A DNA stretch of 64,000 nucleotides from Lanius collurio (Eukaryota > Chordata > Aves > Passeriformes > Laniidae): NCBI GenBank assembly GCA_020086605.1, contig JACBWW010000017.1, positions 10,790,424-10,854,423 of the forward strand, read 5' to 3'. The position numbers and the translations under genes are program-made. Positions 1 to 13,744 of this stretch are shown here, in pieces; within the stretch, counting starts at the first letter, position 1; each line of letters starts with the position of its first letter. The notes under the pieces are model-generated. The model was not told the DNA's origin. It was given only the letters and a program-made list of their open reading frames with translations, and did no database searches.

Positions 1-2249
<2,249 letters not shown>

Positions 2250-2324
2250 CAAGAAAATCCAATATACAAGAGCCCTATTAACAATTTCAAGAATCCAAAC
2301 TATGGACGTAAAGCTGGTCTCTAA
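2250..2324 (+). CDS. ITGB1: Integrin beta-1D alternative cytoplasmic-tail exon
   Basis: This cassette exon supplies the striated-muscle beta-1D tail. After the common AKWDT it reads QENPIYKSPINNF and then KNPNYGRKAGL, followed by TAA at 2322-2324. The tail has 24 residues, against 21 in the beta-1A tail of the last exon (8174-8239). Both NPxY motifs are kept (NPIY and NPNY), so talin and other PTB-domain ligands can still dock, while the intervening residues differ from beta-1A. In mammals beta-1D replaces beta-1A in heart and skeletal muscle and gives tighter cytoskeletal anchorage. The acceptor is TTTCACTTCAG ending at 2249. The best donor is the weak TCA|GTTTGT at 2331, giving an 81-nt exon; GTATCT at 2335 is an alternative. 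When the exon is included, its stop codon makes the last exon non-coding. Confidence 0.95.
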   Translation, partial: QENPIYKSPINNFKNPNYGRKAGL

Positions 2325-2330
2325 GTCTCA

Positions 2331-2450
2331 GTTTGTATCTCCTTTCATTTTCTTTCCTTTTTTTCCTCTTTGCATGTCACTTCAAACTCACTGTGTGTCA
2401 GTCAGTTAATCACAGTTTGAGTCTTGCTCAGTGTATCTACTGCTGCTTTG
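2331..2450 (+). promoter_or_regulatory. Candidate splicing control region downstream of the beta-1D exon
   Basis: Just past the weak donor there is a long pyrimidine tract (about 2338-2370, with several TCTT/CTTT elements of the kind bound by PTB). It is followed at once by TGCATG at 2371-2376, the RBFOX recognition hexamer, and by a TGCTGCT (YGCY, MBNL-type) element at 2441-2447. RBFOX sites downstream of an exon generally promote inclusion in muscle and brain. That this region acts on beta-1D is my inference from motif position. Confidence 0.45.
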
Positions 2451-4689
2451 ATTGTGGGGTTTCCAAGAATGCAGCTTGAAAATTTTTAACTGGTTTTGAC
2501 TGCGAGATTGCTTACTTACTAATACTACCAGTACTGGCTTAAACTATTCAACAAGTGATTTTTTAAATTTTTTTGTAAATGTGCGGATACATAATAGAAC
2601 AGCTCCTAGGACTGAAGAATATCTTTGGATTGGAGAGAGAGAGAGACACAGGGGAGGCTTTGTCTTCTATTTCCTCAAATCAGCAGTCAGTTTGCTTAAA
2701 ATCAATATATTTGCTAGCTAGATTAGATACTCCTAAAATATCACAGCCTATAAATATCACTGTTTTCATTCCAGTATCTCTGTGAACATGCAGAGTAGCA
2801 TTACTTGGTTTTTTGTAAACTGTTTTGACTTATTAACCTAGTATAGAACTAGCTTGTAATTAAAGAATGAAATGCATATACTCTACTAATTTTATAATTA
2901 ATTATGCATCTTATTTTTTTCATCCTTATTTCTATTGAAACTGACACTAGCAAAAAATAAATGCAGAGGTCAGGGAGGGGAGTGAAGAAGTTGGGAATGC
3001 GGCACATCCATTAAACATCCATGAAGTTTTTTTCAGAAGCCAGTGGAAAGGAAGGAAGGATCTGTGTCTCTAATATTATATGGTCTGCTGTCTCTCTTTT
3101 TTCAGTGTTGCACTCAAAAGATTTTGTAAAGGAAAAATAAGGGGAGAAAGCAGAACCTGAGAGTACTTAAGATCTTACATGCTCTCACTGTGACAACAGT
3201 TCCAAATATTTTGCATAGCATTCTGAGCCCTTCCTGATGAAATACACTTTCCTTTTCTCTTTGCAATCATTTCACTTTCCAGTGTGTCTAAAAGGGATTG
3301 TAAAAAAAATGTTCCTTTTGCCTGCTACATCGACCACATTCACCTCCTTTTCATTTTTCTTCCCAGAGTCAATTATTCTGGGGAGGAAACTGAGCTTTTG
3401 ATCCATTCTAACACTTCACATACTCCATCTGGTTAAGTCTCTTGTTACCTGTTCTTCTGCTAATTGTGTACACTTGATTGTGTACTTTCTGTTGCATGCA
3501 GGACAAGTACCTAACAAACCATATGGTGTGTAACTTCCATTCTGTGCTCTTGTTCCCTACCCTGTGACTCTTCAGGATGTAATGTCCTTGGTGCTGCCAT
3601 TTCTCCTCAAAATGCAATTCCTGCAAAATGCTTTCCTCTGGTGTAAATGAAGGGATTGACCTCTGCCATTTTGGTTCACTCAGATGTGAAGGTTAAAAGT
3701 GTGGAAGGGTGTGGTTTGGGGTTTTTTTAAACATGACTTTATAATTTTTGGTATTCATAGAAATATTAGAACTCTGGGGAGAGAGAGGTGGGTTTATCCT
3801 TATGGACAACTGGAAAGGAGGAGATCAGCATTGTCAGAATAGGTGAGCCATGAGACATAAAGGTCCTCCTTTTCCCTATAGATCAGATTTTCTAGTGGTT
3901 TGAGATTATTACCATAGCCTCTAATTTAGATGAAGACTTGCCTTGTAATGTCAAGACACCTGAAATCCCATTATAAGAAAATTACACCATAGTGGAGACC
4001 TTCCAATTTGCATACACAAATTAACTTTGTGCAGCTTGTGTGACCCTTCCCCTCAGCTATTGTCCACACGTGGGCTGGGGCTCTATGGTGAGGGAACTGC
4101 AGCACCATGGAGTTTGTCGTGGACCAGGTTCCCAAATAGTTCCCTGGTGCTGGCCTGTGATGGTGCAGATGATGCCACGGCATCCTGGTGGTCAGTGCTC
4201 AAGGCAGCTGGGTCAAACCAAGTTCTGTTTGCTCATGTTCTACCCCAATCGACCATAAAAGCTTTGGTGGAATCATGCTTGTAACAAGTCTAAGGGTGAA
4301 TTTCTTATGGACTGAAAAGCTGCATCACAAATTTAAAACACAAAGCTGCTATTTGTAGTGAATGTCGTTACCACTCCTGCATGGGGATAGCTTGTACATT
4401 GCTAAGCATCTTCAAACAGACTCCAAATTCAGTCATCTTGGATTTCACAGGTGATAAACACATTTATATTAGACACTAAAGCTGTAGTAATTTGGTTAGC
4501 CTTATTAGCAGCTACTCATTAAAAGGGAAAAAGCCCACAAACAGTTCAAAGCATTCAAAATTGCAGGGACTTGTTTTCCTGACTTGGATTTTCTGCCTGT
4601 AACTTACGTTGCTGCTGAATGATGAACATGCTCTGGGAGCAGAGATGCCATGTTTTCAGTCCCTTTCATATAAATTACTGTATTCAATG

Positions 4690-4870
4690 AACACTGGTTT
4701 GTGGCTCGAGGATGGATGGATTTGAGATTAATGGTGTTCTCTGGCGGCCGCCCAGGCCAGACCGTGGCCTCACTTTCTCCATCCCTGGAGCAGCTGCTGT
4801 GGGTCCGGGAGGGACACGGCCCCTTGTTCCTGAGAAATAGTGCTGGACATCAGCAGGGCCTGGAAATAGT
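4690..4870. other. Isolated GC-rich islet in the ITGB1 intron
   Basis: A stretch of about 180 bp that is markedly richer in G+C and CpG than its surroundings, including a NotI site (GCGGCCGC) at 4744-4751. An open frame crosses it (4701-4886), but it has no recognised homology and no flanking splice signals I would trust. It may be a worn repeat fragment. Confidence 0.4.
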
Positions 4871-5704
4871 CACAGCCAACTCTTGAACAATGTATGTGCA
4901 TGAGTTTTAATTCTGTTTCTTACAGTGGGTCTTAAACCCACTATGGAAGTATCTTAAGTGAGTGTTGAAACGCTGAGTCCCTGCTGCAAAAGGAATACAG
5001 AGGTTAATCAAACATCCAGTGTAATAGTTTCATTTTTATGCAACACTGGACTCAACTGTTGTCCTCTGGACAGCCCACTCTAGTTGAAAGTGAGTATTGT
5101 TGCAAGAACATAGCTCTCTTTCATGGTTGAAGGTACTTTTAAAAAGTACTGCCTTCTTTACTTTTCTCGGTATTTCACTCAGTCTTGAATGTAGTTATTG
5201 TTTGTTAATTTTAATTCTGGTGTAAGTGTGCATGGAGTTTTCAGTTGTAGGGGCATGTGGCAAATGTTTTCCCTAACTCTGCATGCTTAAACCCAGTGTA
5301 TTCTCTGCAGTAGCATAAAGAAAAAGGGGTATTAAAAAACGTAGTATTTGTCTATGGCAGCAAGTTTGGAATCCCATGTTTTAGTGGCCAGTTAAAAAAC
5401 TGGAATGCTTCTTATGAAAATGTATACCCTCTGCCAGCTGTGAGGGGCCCTGAGCAAGGTGAGCACCATGTTGGATTAGTGGATATTTATTTTAAGGAAG
5501 AGCTGTCTGCAGGAGACCCCGCTGAGCCAGGCCCAAGGGTGGTGGGGTATGGCTGGAACAGCCAGGGCTGTTACCAGAAGAGAGAAGGGAAGGAGCTGCA
5601 GATTCATCAGGTGCCTGTGTAGCAATTACAGGCAGTAGAGCCTCAGGAGCCATTTAGCTGATCAAATGTCTTGTTGGGTTAAGCTGAATAGGTGTGAATA
5701 TTGA

Positions 5705-5800
5705 TTAAATCTCCATTATTTGCAGTGGGAACTGAGACACTCACCTGACATAGGGAGACAGCTAGGCAAGTGATTTATCCAGTGACCTACATCCCCATAT
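5705..5800. repeat. Possible ancient MIR/CORE-SINE fragment
   Basis: The string ATTTGCAGTGGGAACTGAGA, followed by CACTCACCTGACATAGGGAG and AAGTGATTTATCCAGTGACC, resembles the conserved MIR/CORE core (dinucleotide-decayed versions of GATGGGGAAACTGAGGC and AAGTGACTTGCCCAAGGTCA). The match is by eye and short. Confidence 0.3.
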
Positions 5801-8173
5801 GCTTCTGAAAAGTGCAAGTACAAGGGAAGGCAGGACAGGGTTTCAATATCCTTGTAGGGCTTATGCTAAACCAAGAGCATGAAATTTTGAATTCTGACTT
5901 CTCTTCAGAAAGCAGAGTAGTAAAAAATTTGCAATCTTATTTTGCAAATTGTATTTTAAGTCCAGTTTCAAGTCCAAATCAGTTGTATGAGTAGCACTTA
6001 GCAAATTTCCAAGTTTTAGTCCTAACCTTTGGACCCATTTCTAGACTATCTGGTAGGAGTTATCTCTCTTTTACAAACTATGAGATGTAAGTGTATAACC
6101 CCTGTATGGGGGAGTCTGTTCTGTAAAATGTTGGAGGCTAACAGCACTGTCTAACAACTATTGCATAATGCCTTGCCATGGGAGAGCTGGACAATAACTT
6201 CTACTCTGCCTATGATGCAGCTTCTGAAGCTTACGGACTTCCTTGGCATCATAAACTTTATTGGCTTATATTTACATTTTAAGAATTCTCCATTAAAACT
6301 TTTCAAGGAAATATTGCCAAGAACTTTGAGGCATTAAGAGGTACTTCAGTACCAGATTAAATCCCTCATCCCTGGATGTTTTTCTTGTTCATTTGCATTT
6401 TACTGTTGCAAACCCTTTGCTAAAAATATTGGGGAATTTAAAAAATGCCAACCAAATGTTACTCCTCATCCCTTCCCAGAGCAGTAGGTGATACACTTTT
6501 AATCAAGACAGCATTTGCCTGGGAGCTGATAGAAGGGAGAAAGATCCTTTGCTGTTACTCTGTATTTGTGAAGTACAGCCAGCACTGAACACCCAGCTCC
6601 TCCTTCACCTCTGTCCAGGTGATGCTGACTTTGATGTTCTGACTGAACAGAGAACTTTGACTTCCATTGTCTGGCAATCCAAGTTCTGGCTGGACAAGTC
6701 TCTTGGATCTAGGCAAGATTGGATGAGCCTCCTTGCCCTTAGCGTGTTCGAGAAGCTGCCTTTGAGGAGAAATATCCTTTTCCTGGGAAAGGAAGCACAA
6801 CAGCAGCTGCATGGTCTCCCTCAGCAGCAGCCACTGTTACTGGGGTAGACCACTTACTCATCCTATACTGGGCTTTGCAGACAGAAGGCAGCAAACTTCC
6901 CAGGATCCATGATCCAAAAATTTCACATCAACTGAGGTTCTTGCTTGCCTTGCCACTTGTGGCACATTCTGTGGTATTCCTAGCTGATTTTCCAGGTTTA
7001 TGACCGTGAAAAATAGACACCTGATGTTTGTGCATCCTTTAATTGAGTGTAGGAAAAACAGATTTAACCTGAAATATTGTAAATAGAGTTGAATATTAAT
7101 AGAGTTGAATCAATGCGTTGATATGGACCTTCTCAGGCTGGGGGGAGCTTTGAAGGAACAGAGATTGCCTTACTGCTGCTAAAGGCCAGGTTCAGCCCTG
7201 GCCAGAAGAGCACTTGGGCTGACATCTGTGCTGAGCTGAATTTTCTCAGGAATCAGTTGTGTATGCACAGAAGAGCTTCGTGCTGGCAGGCAGCATTCAT
7301 TTAGATTGAGGTTCAGGCTGTGATAAGAGCTCAGAGCTGCAGCTCCAGGCTGTTCTAGCAGTGGTCTTTTCTCCTGTGAAGATTTATCTGTTAATTTTGA
7401 GTTCAAGCTGTTCATCTGAGGTGTGCAAGGATGTCATAAATGGAGTAAGATTTACTGAGATAGAAGGAAACCTGGGGAAAGAAGGAAGCTTAAAATAAGT
7501 TTAATTTATAGGTTTTTAAATCTCAGCAAGAGAGATGTCTCAGCAATTGTTCTGTAAGCTTGTCTTATATCAGTAGAAATAATATTTTTATTACAGCATC
7601 TGCACCAGTACAGAAGTTTCTTTGTTTTATCTGCACATTTTGCCCTTATGGGGGGTGAGGAGGCCTGCAGGAATAAAATGAGAATGATGAATCCTGAATG
7701 TTCACTATAAATATTGACTCTGTATTAGGAGAATACTAGAAGTCTTTCCACTTTGTTTCTAGAATTAAATTACAATGCAAGATAAGCTATTTAAATGTTT
7801 ATTATAGCTGAATGTGGTCTGTGGTCGGTCCTGGTGTCAAACAATGTTGTTTACAATTCTGTTGTTTATAAAATGCCCTGGGCTGCAGAGCCCTGGGTGA
7901 TGGCTCAGCCCAAGATGAGCCTGTGAGGTTCAGCTGCCTCTAAGGAATTCTGTGGTGCAAATGGAACAGGATCCTGCTAACCCTTTGCTTTATTTATTAG
8001 CCGTGCATGCCTTTGTTCAAGTTGCTAGAAGGAAAACTTGTTTGACATAAGTTGTTTGTGTGTACAAACAAAGCATTAATGGATAATTTCTTATGCTAAT
8101 TTTTGTGCTTCTAGCAAACACCTTTCTTATTTCCTATCTTCAAATGTTAATGTAATTTTTTGTCTTTTTCTAG

Positions 8174-8239
8174 GGTGAAAATCCTATTTACAAGAGTGCA
8201 GTGACAACTGTGGTCAATCCTAAATATGAGGGAAAATGA
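8174..8239 (+). CDS. ITGB1: Integrin beta-1 terminal coding exon (beta-1A tail)
   Basis: This is the last coding segment of the ubiquitous beta-1A isoform. It reads GENPIYKSAVTTVV then NPKYEGK, followed by TGA at 8237-8239. It carries the membrane-proximal NPIY (talin), the central threonine pair TT (a filamin/kindlin regulatory site in mammals) and the distal NPKY (kindlin, SNX17). The acceptor is TCTTTTTCTAG ending at 8173. The exon joins in phase 0 either to the transmembrane exon (donor at 1510) or, in beta-1D mRNA, to the cassette exon, in which case it lies downstream of a stop codon. Confidence 0.97.
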   Translation, partial: GENPIYKSAVTTVVNPKYEGK

Positions 8240-9425
8240 ACACTGCTTGTGTAACTTCACAACACTGTATGCAGCATAGCAATTTTTGTAGTCACAATAA
8301 GATAGATTTAGGGCAAACTGCAGTGATTTTACTAATTCATTACATATAGGTTTGTTTTCCTGTGTGAAAATGTACCATATGTAATTTTTTGTTTTTAAAT
8401 TTTTTTTTTAATTTTTTTTTTTTTAATTTTTTTTTTTTTTTTTGCAAATAAGAGTAATTGGTGCCAGAGGTTGGACAAAAAAAAACAAAACTTGAGACTG
8501 TGTAGCCTAGTCAGCCCAGGTCACATGGTGCCTTTCTGACCTTTCCCATTCCCGTGCTGTGAATCCAGGTCTTCTGCAGGGCGTGATGCTGCATGGCATG
8601 ACTGGGAGGGAAGGGGTTAAAGCAATCAGCATGAGGGCTCTGCCTAGCCATTTAGTATTAAACTTCTTAGCTTTACAGGGAAATCAGGGCTTGAGTTTGC
8701 AGATATAGTTAAACTCATGTAGCATGGAGGTTAATTGGTCTTTGACTTGCTGGATGTATGATTAAGTATTTGGTAAGTTGAGTAAGCTGGAAGGGAGCAG
8801 TGTAACAGACTGAAAAGCGTGTGCATACTTACCTTTGATTTTCAAATTGGATATTGCCAGGTTATGGTTAAAATGAAAGGGTTTGAGAAGAATGTTTATA
8901 AGGAAAAAATAGCTTTAAAACATGTGCCATTACTGAAGAAATTGCTGACTGGTAACTTGCTTAGTTTTTCTTTGTAAATTCAAGCCCTGGGTGGCAGTAT
9001 CATGAAGTACCTTACCAAGACATCCTCAGATCACCTAAGGGCCTTACGTGATGCTGTGTCTTTATTCTGTAATGTTTCTTTGGTTTAAAGCCTGGTGCTT
9101 TGTCACCTTCTAATCTTTTTAATGTATTTGGTTGCGATTCTTTTTGTAATATTTTTGTATCAACACAAGCTTTTTTTTCCTTTTTTTTTTTTTGAGCAGT
9201 CTTAGCTGTAAATTTGCCTTTACCCTGTAGCTAAGATTGCATAGTTTGTCATGTGATGAGTCTCACATCATTCTTGACATGTGCCATGTATATTTGCCTC
9301 TGACCATTCAAACTGCATCATAGTCATATTCTTGTTTTAAGTGCCTTTTTATTTTAACAGATGTTCACTTTTTACAGTGCTATTACTGAAGTTATTTATT
9401 AAATAAAAGTACCTTAAAATACTTG
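8240..9425 (+). other. ITGB1: ITGB1 3' untranslated region
   Basis: The 3'UTR runs from the beta-1A stop to just past the polyadenylation signal. It is about 1.19 kb, similar to the mammalian ITGB1 3'UTR, and its last bases (TTATTAAATAAAAGTACC, then TTAAAATACTTGA) look strongly conserved. It contains a T-rich tract at about 8385-8443, where T runs of up to 18 are separated by AA, and a second T run near 9172-9193. The end is approximate. Confidence 0.85.
9402..9407 (+). terminator. ITGB1 polyadenylation signal AATAAA
   Basis: A canonical AATAAA lies about 1.16 kb past the stop codon, with a T/G-containing downstream stretch after about 9430. Cleavage is expected near 9420-9430. Confidence 0.85.
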
Positions 9426-11829
9426 ATCTCATCTCCTTATCTTGTAGAAGTTGATACTATTCAGAAAACCTGAGAATTGCACCTCTGCAAGGTAATAATT
9501 GTTGTTGTAAAAATACCAAGTGTGCCCTGAAAGTAGTTAAGTTGATCTGGGTAACAAATGTGAGCTGTTGTAAACCTGTTCATGTTTCCCAGTGCTGTGT
9601 CTCGTGTGTGCACAGATGTCCTCTGTGTGTGCACTGCCTGTTGAGCTTTGCTGCACACTCCAGCTCACCTCGTGATGGACCTGGTGACACAGAGCTGCTG
9701 CAGGCTGGCTGCTTGTGGGCTCCTGGCTGTGGCAACAGGAGCATCTTCTGGTGGTTGGTGCCAATGAGAGCAAACTCATGGATGAGAAAAAGCTGTGCAA
9801 TAATTTAGGCTGGAGTGCTTCATGACAGAGTCCCACCTCAGGGAACCGAAACAGCCTGAGAACCATCTAACCTGGCCATGAGATCAGATACAAGTGGCAG
9901 CTGCACCTGGATGTGCAGCTCATGTTGTCTGTTCCTCTTCATACTGGCTTTACAGAATTGTCTCCACAATGGATGAGATTTTATTTGGGACATTTGAGAA
10001 CTTGCCTCCCCTCCTAATGTTTTGGTCACTTCCCCAACAATACTGAGGATTTTCCCCATAAGAAAAGATGCAGAAATTTCTTGTCAACACATCCTGTATT
10101 ACTTGTCCACAGAAACTGAGATAAAGCAGTTTGACTTGAAAGGATAGTTTCTGACCTTTATGGTTGTTGGCTTGTCAACATTCTGGGAAGATTAATCCCA
10201 AATTTCTGGTTTGCACTGTATCAAAGTCCCCTTCAGAGATCTGTTTCTTTACCTCTCCATCTTTCCCAGACTGAACTATGCAGAATTAATGTCACACAGG
10301 AGACTGACCTGTAGGAACACTGACCCCTATACAGCACTACCAGTGGTCCCAAATTAGGCATATATTTAATTATATAATAACCATGTACATTAACCTGGTT
10401 TTGTCCACTCATTATGTTACATGTTCTGCAGTTTCCTTAACAAGTCTGGTTACAAAATGCTTTTGTGGATTGGTAGGCTGCTTTTTCAGAGGGATGCTGA
10501 AGGCTTCAGATTTAAGTGGCCCATTAAGAGAGCTTTTCTAAACCCTTGTTTGAACTGAGTTTCCAGTAGCCACTTCCAGGCAGATGGAAGCTGCTTAACA
10601 TCTCCAAGTGAACAGCTGCTTAAGTAAGAGAGAACAGCTGCCATCCTACAGGATCAGATATAAGATAAGATTGTGGGATTTGCTTTAAAGCAGGACTGGA
10701 TGATCCAGCTAAGAGAGGTGTAGTTCCAATTCGATAAAATTTAGGTGCTGGGAACCAGAAGTAGTTGTGAATCCTTCTTGGTTTGTAAATACTGTCCTCA
10801 GGTCCTTACCTGAATTCTGCCAGTTGGCAAAGCAGTGAACTCTTACAGTTAATAGCAGTGCATTGACTCAGGAGACTGTGATCCTACACAAGACAAATAC
10901 AAGATCCCAGCAGCTTATCTGTTTTAAAATTACAGCTAATATACCCATAGCCTCGCTATCCTTAATCCCCAGTTCATGACTAGCAACTAAAGAGCTAAAC
11001 AAGAGTTGTTTCATGGCAGTTGTACTAATCAGAGTTTCTTACCCTGGATTGAAACTAACAGCAAAAATACAAGTCAGCTAAAGAAAATAATTCTCTGTAA
11101 TCATGTAGTTTATTAAGTAACCTCCATGAACTAATGTTGCCATAGTGCATTGAGCCTCCTGCCTTAAACTGCATCTGGACTACTTGTAAAGGAGTCTTAG
11201 CACAGTCTTGAGCACCCACACATGAGGAAATCTGGACTGATATAATATATTATGCCCTTGGCATGCTGATGGTTTTTTTTCCTTTTCTGCAAAATCTACA
11301 ATATGTTTTCTTTCCCGTAACAAATAAAAATACATTCTCAGAGGAGCATAGAATGTGAGTAGGAAAAGAAGAAGCTTTTAGTTAGGTAAAATACTGATGA
11401 AGTAGAAATGGTTGAATATGTTCTAGCTGAACAATTCTACTATTTAGAGGGCACTTCTGGTTTTCTTTTTGAAAAAATCAGTTGCTTCCAAAGCATTTAT
11501 CTAGCTGAAAGAAAATATTTATTAGCAGCTATGAATACAACCACCAGAGCACAGATTGCTGCAACTTAATTCCAGTGAATGTTCATTAATGATAATAAAT
11601 ACATTAACCCCATCTCAATAAAATGGATAAATTGCAGACAGAAAAAAAAACACTCCAGGACATAATTTTCAAGTACTTGAAAATGTTTTTAATGAGGGTG
11701 CTGACACAGCATAATATCAGAATAGTAATAATAAGATCAGGAAAGTATCAGAAACTCTAAAAATATGATGGTTGTTAGGAAATTATTGCAAGACTGATAG
11801 AAGTCAAACCATCTACTACTGTAATGCCT
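9426..11829. other. Intergenic, no gene recognised
   Basis: Unique-looking AT-rich sequence downstream of ITGB1. A somewhat GC-richer patch at about 9590-9880 carries overlapping open frames on both strands (up to 109 codons), but none has recognisable domains or splice-site context. No repeat family was identified with confidence. Confidence 0.6.
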
Positions 11830-12762
11830 AATTGCAAAATGGAAAAAAAAATTAATTCAAGGAGGTATCAATATGTATGTTTGAATGGAACCACCAAATT
11901 TTTCTGTGCACCAGAGAACTTGTTCAAGGAATACTTTAGAAAGATTACACAAACAGAAGGATGGACTAAACAGGCAGTAAAAGCAGCTGATCAAAGTAAG
12001 ATGTCCTTGAAAAAGGTGAAAATAAAAAATAGAAATTTAAACATTTAGAAGCATGCTAAAGAGGATTTAGTGCCTCATGAAAGGCACAAGAAATAATAAA
12101 TACAGTGGAACACGAAGTCTGACAGCAAGATTAAGAAGGCCAGTTGGAATAAAGAAATGACAAAACATGTAAACTCATTCTTTGCTTATATATTTATTAT
12201 GGAAGAATTTCATGAGATAGCCAACCTAACATTCCCCAGCAGAGGGCAAATACTAGAGAAATTATTCAAAATGGGGTGTCAACAAAATCTTCTGGAGAGA
12301 AATCAACAGAAGGAATAGCAGCACACTGCCAAAAGCCAATGCTAATCATTTGAGAAGGCCTAAGGAACTCTAGGATGAGTCCCAGGTCTCATTGCCATAT
12401 GAATGGAAAATGGCTAACATGCATAGTCTGCATCTTTAAGAAGCTTTCTCGGACTTAAAAAAATACAGAAAAGTTACCCAGATGTTTCTACCACTATGTG
12501 GTAGAAATCACAGGTGGACACATCAGTAAGTGTGACATACTGTGGAAGAATCAGCATGGGCAGAGGGGTGTCATATCTCACAAATGTGAACTTCTTTCAG
12601 GGAATCAGCACCATGCAGAGATCATTTCATACAGCTGTACTTCCAAAGCCGCCTAACAATGCTTTCCATTAAGGAGCGTTGCAGAAACTTCCAGGGAATG
12701 TGAAGAAAGTCTTCAAAACAATAAATAGATATGAAAGACAGCATAGGAAATCAGTTACCAGT
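11830..12762 (+). mobile_element. Ancient CR1/L3-like LINE, 5' piece (reverse transcriptase region)
   Basis: Heavily decayed LINE open reading frame in sense orientation. Recognisable stretches are GAATGGAAAATGGCTAACAT at about 12400 (from the conserved EWK-hAN-hxPhFKKG motif before the reverse transcriptase core) and the block at 12550-12600 (NQHGF-K/R-G-S-C/HISTNLLEFF-type, here AGAATCAGCATGGGCAGAG, then TGTCATATCTCACAAATGTG). Many stops and frameshifts are present. It breaks off exactly where the LTR begins (12763). The rest of the same kind of element resumes at about 14395. Confidence 0.6.
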
Positions 12763-13737
12763 TGTCTTAGTTTGAAAGACAGGTGTCTGCCAAGGAAGGC
12801 AGAAGTCTCCCTTGAAATGAAAAAAAAAAAAAAAAGCAATCCCTTTCCCTCTGAATTATTATAATTTCGAAATTAAGGGGCTTTCAGGCAAAGGTATAAA
12901 GAATAGGAATAACAGTTCTTTACTAAAATACAGATGTATAAACAGGCAAACAAACAACAATAACTACAGTGGTGACAACAAACAGAACCACAAACCCAGA
13001 GCAGCCTCTCTCGGCTGTCAGGCCCTTTCCCCTTTGGTGCAGTTCCAGTCACAGCCGGCAGGGGCGCTGGCGGCTCCCGGTGAGCAGGGCAGGTGCGATG
13101 GTTCCCCCGCGGCTGCAGGGGGCGCTCCGGAGCGAGCTCGGGGAGCACGCAGTGATGGCGGCCTGGGATCCGGGAAGGGATGGAAGAAAGGCTTCACAAA
13201 CCTCCTGGGCAGCCGATCCCGGTGTCCCGCCGGACCCTCGGGAACAGCAGGGACAGGCACAAATCCCGGGTGGCAGACGAGGAGGATCGAACTCCGGAGC
13301 CACAGCGGGAACCCCGGGGAGTCTCAGCAGGCAAGATATGCGGGGCTACAGAGTAGTGAAGGCTCCAACGCAGTGACGGGGGCAGGGCGGCCTCAGCCCG
13401 GCGGGGCAGGGAAAGCTGGGCTTGGGATCCCAGTCTCTCTCCGGCAGAAGGAAGGCAGCCCAGAACAAAGGCCTGCAGTGCTGATGGAATCCCCCACCAC
13501 GACAGCAGCAGCCTCTCTCTCCGTGGGAACGGTGAGAAACAAACCCCCCACACGCCCAGGTGAAAGAGAGCAGTGTGTTGGACCGCACCCTCAGTAGCCA
13601 GGTCTTTTGTCTCCCCCAGGCACACCGCAATTTGTCACCCCGGCAAGATAGATGGGAAAAATTCCTCAAGGAAAAAAAGAAAACAGAAGGGGAACTCCCA
13701 AAACCTCAGCACCACTTCTCTAATCTGATAGGTGCCA
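12763..13737 (-). mobile_element. ERV-type long terminal repeat (solo or fragmentary)
   Basis: A block of about 975 bp starts TGTCTTAGTTTGAAAGAC and ends AGGTGCCA (TG...CA). Its left third is AT-rich and the rest is strongly GC-rich with many CpGs, unlike its surroundings. It looks like common songbird retroviral LTRs read on the - strand, with U3 at the right and the R/U5 side at the left. The long overlapping open frames on both strands (up to 187 codons) come from GC richness. No internal gag or pol sequence adjoins it. I could not find a target-site duplication: the flanks are CCAGT on the left and TTGAG on the right. Family assignment is by recognition only. Confidence 0.6.
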
Positions 13738-13744
13738 TTGAGTC

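Larger units (their letters stand above)
2331..8173 (+). other. ITGB1: ITGB1 last intron
   Basis: This intron of about 5.8 kb separates the beta-1D exon from the beta-1A terminal exon and ends in a pyrimidine tract and TCTAG at 8173. It is mostly AT-rich and unique-looking. It contains a short GC-rich islet (about 4690-4870), a possible old MIR/CORE-SINE fragment (about 5705-5800) and no recognised exon. Small open frames in it resemble nothing known to me. Confidence 0.8.

Noticed and set aside
13034..13597. 187-codon + strand open frame, with overlapping - strand frames (13194-13625)
   Set aside because: It lies wholly inside the GC-rich LTR-like block. Long frames on both strands are expected from composition, and no domain is recognisable.
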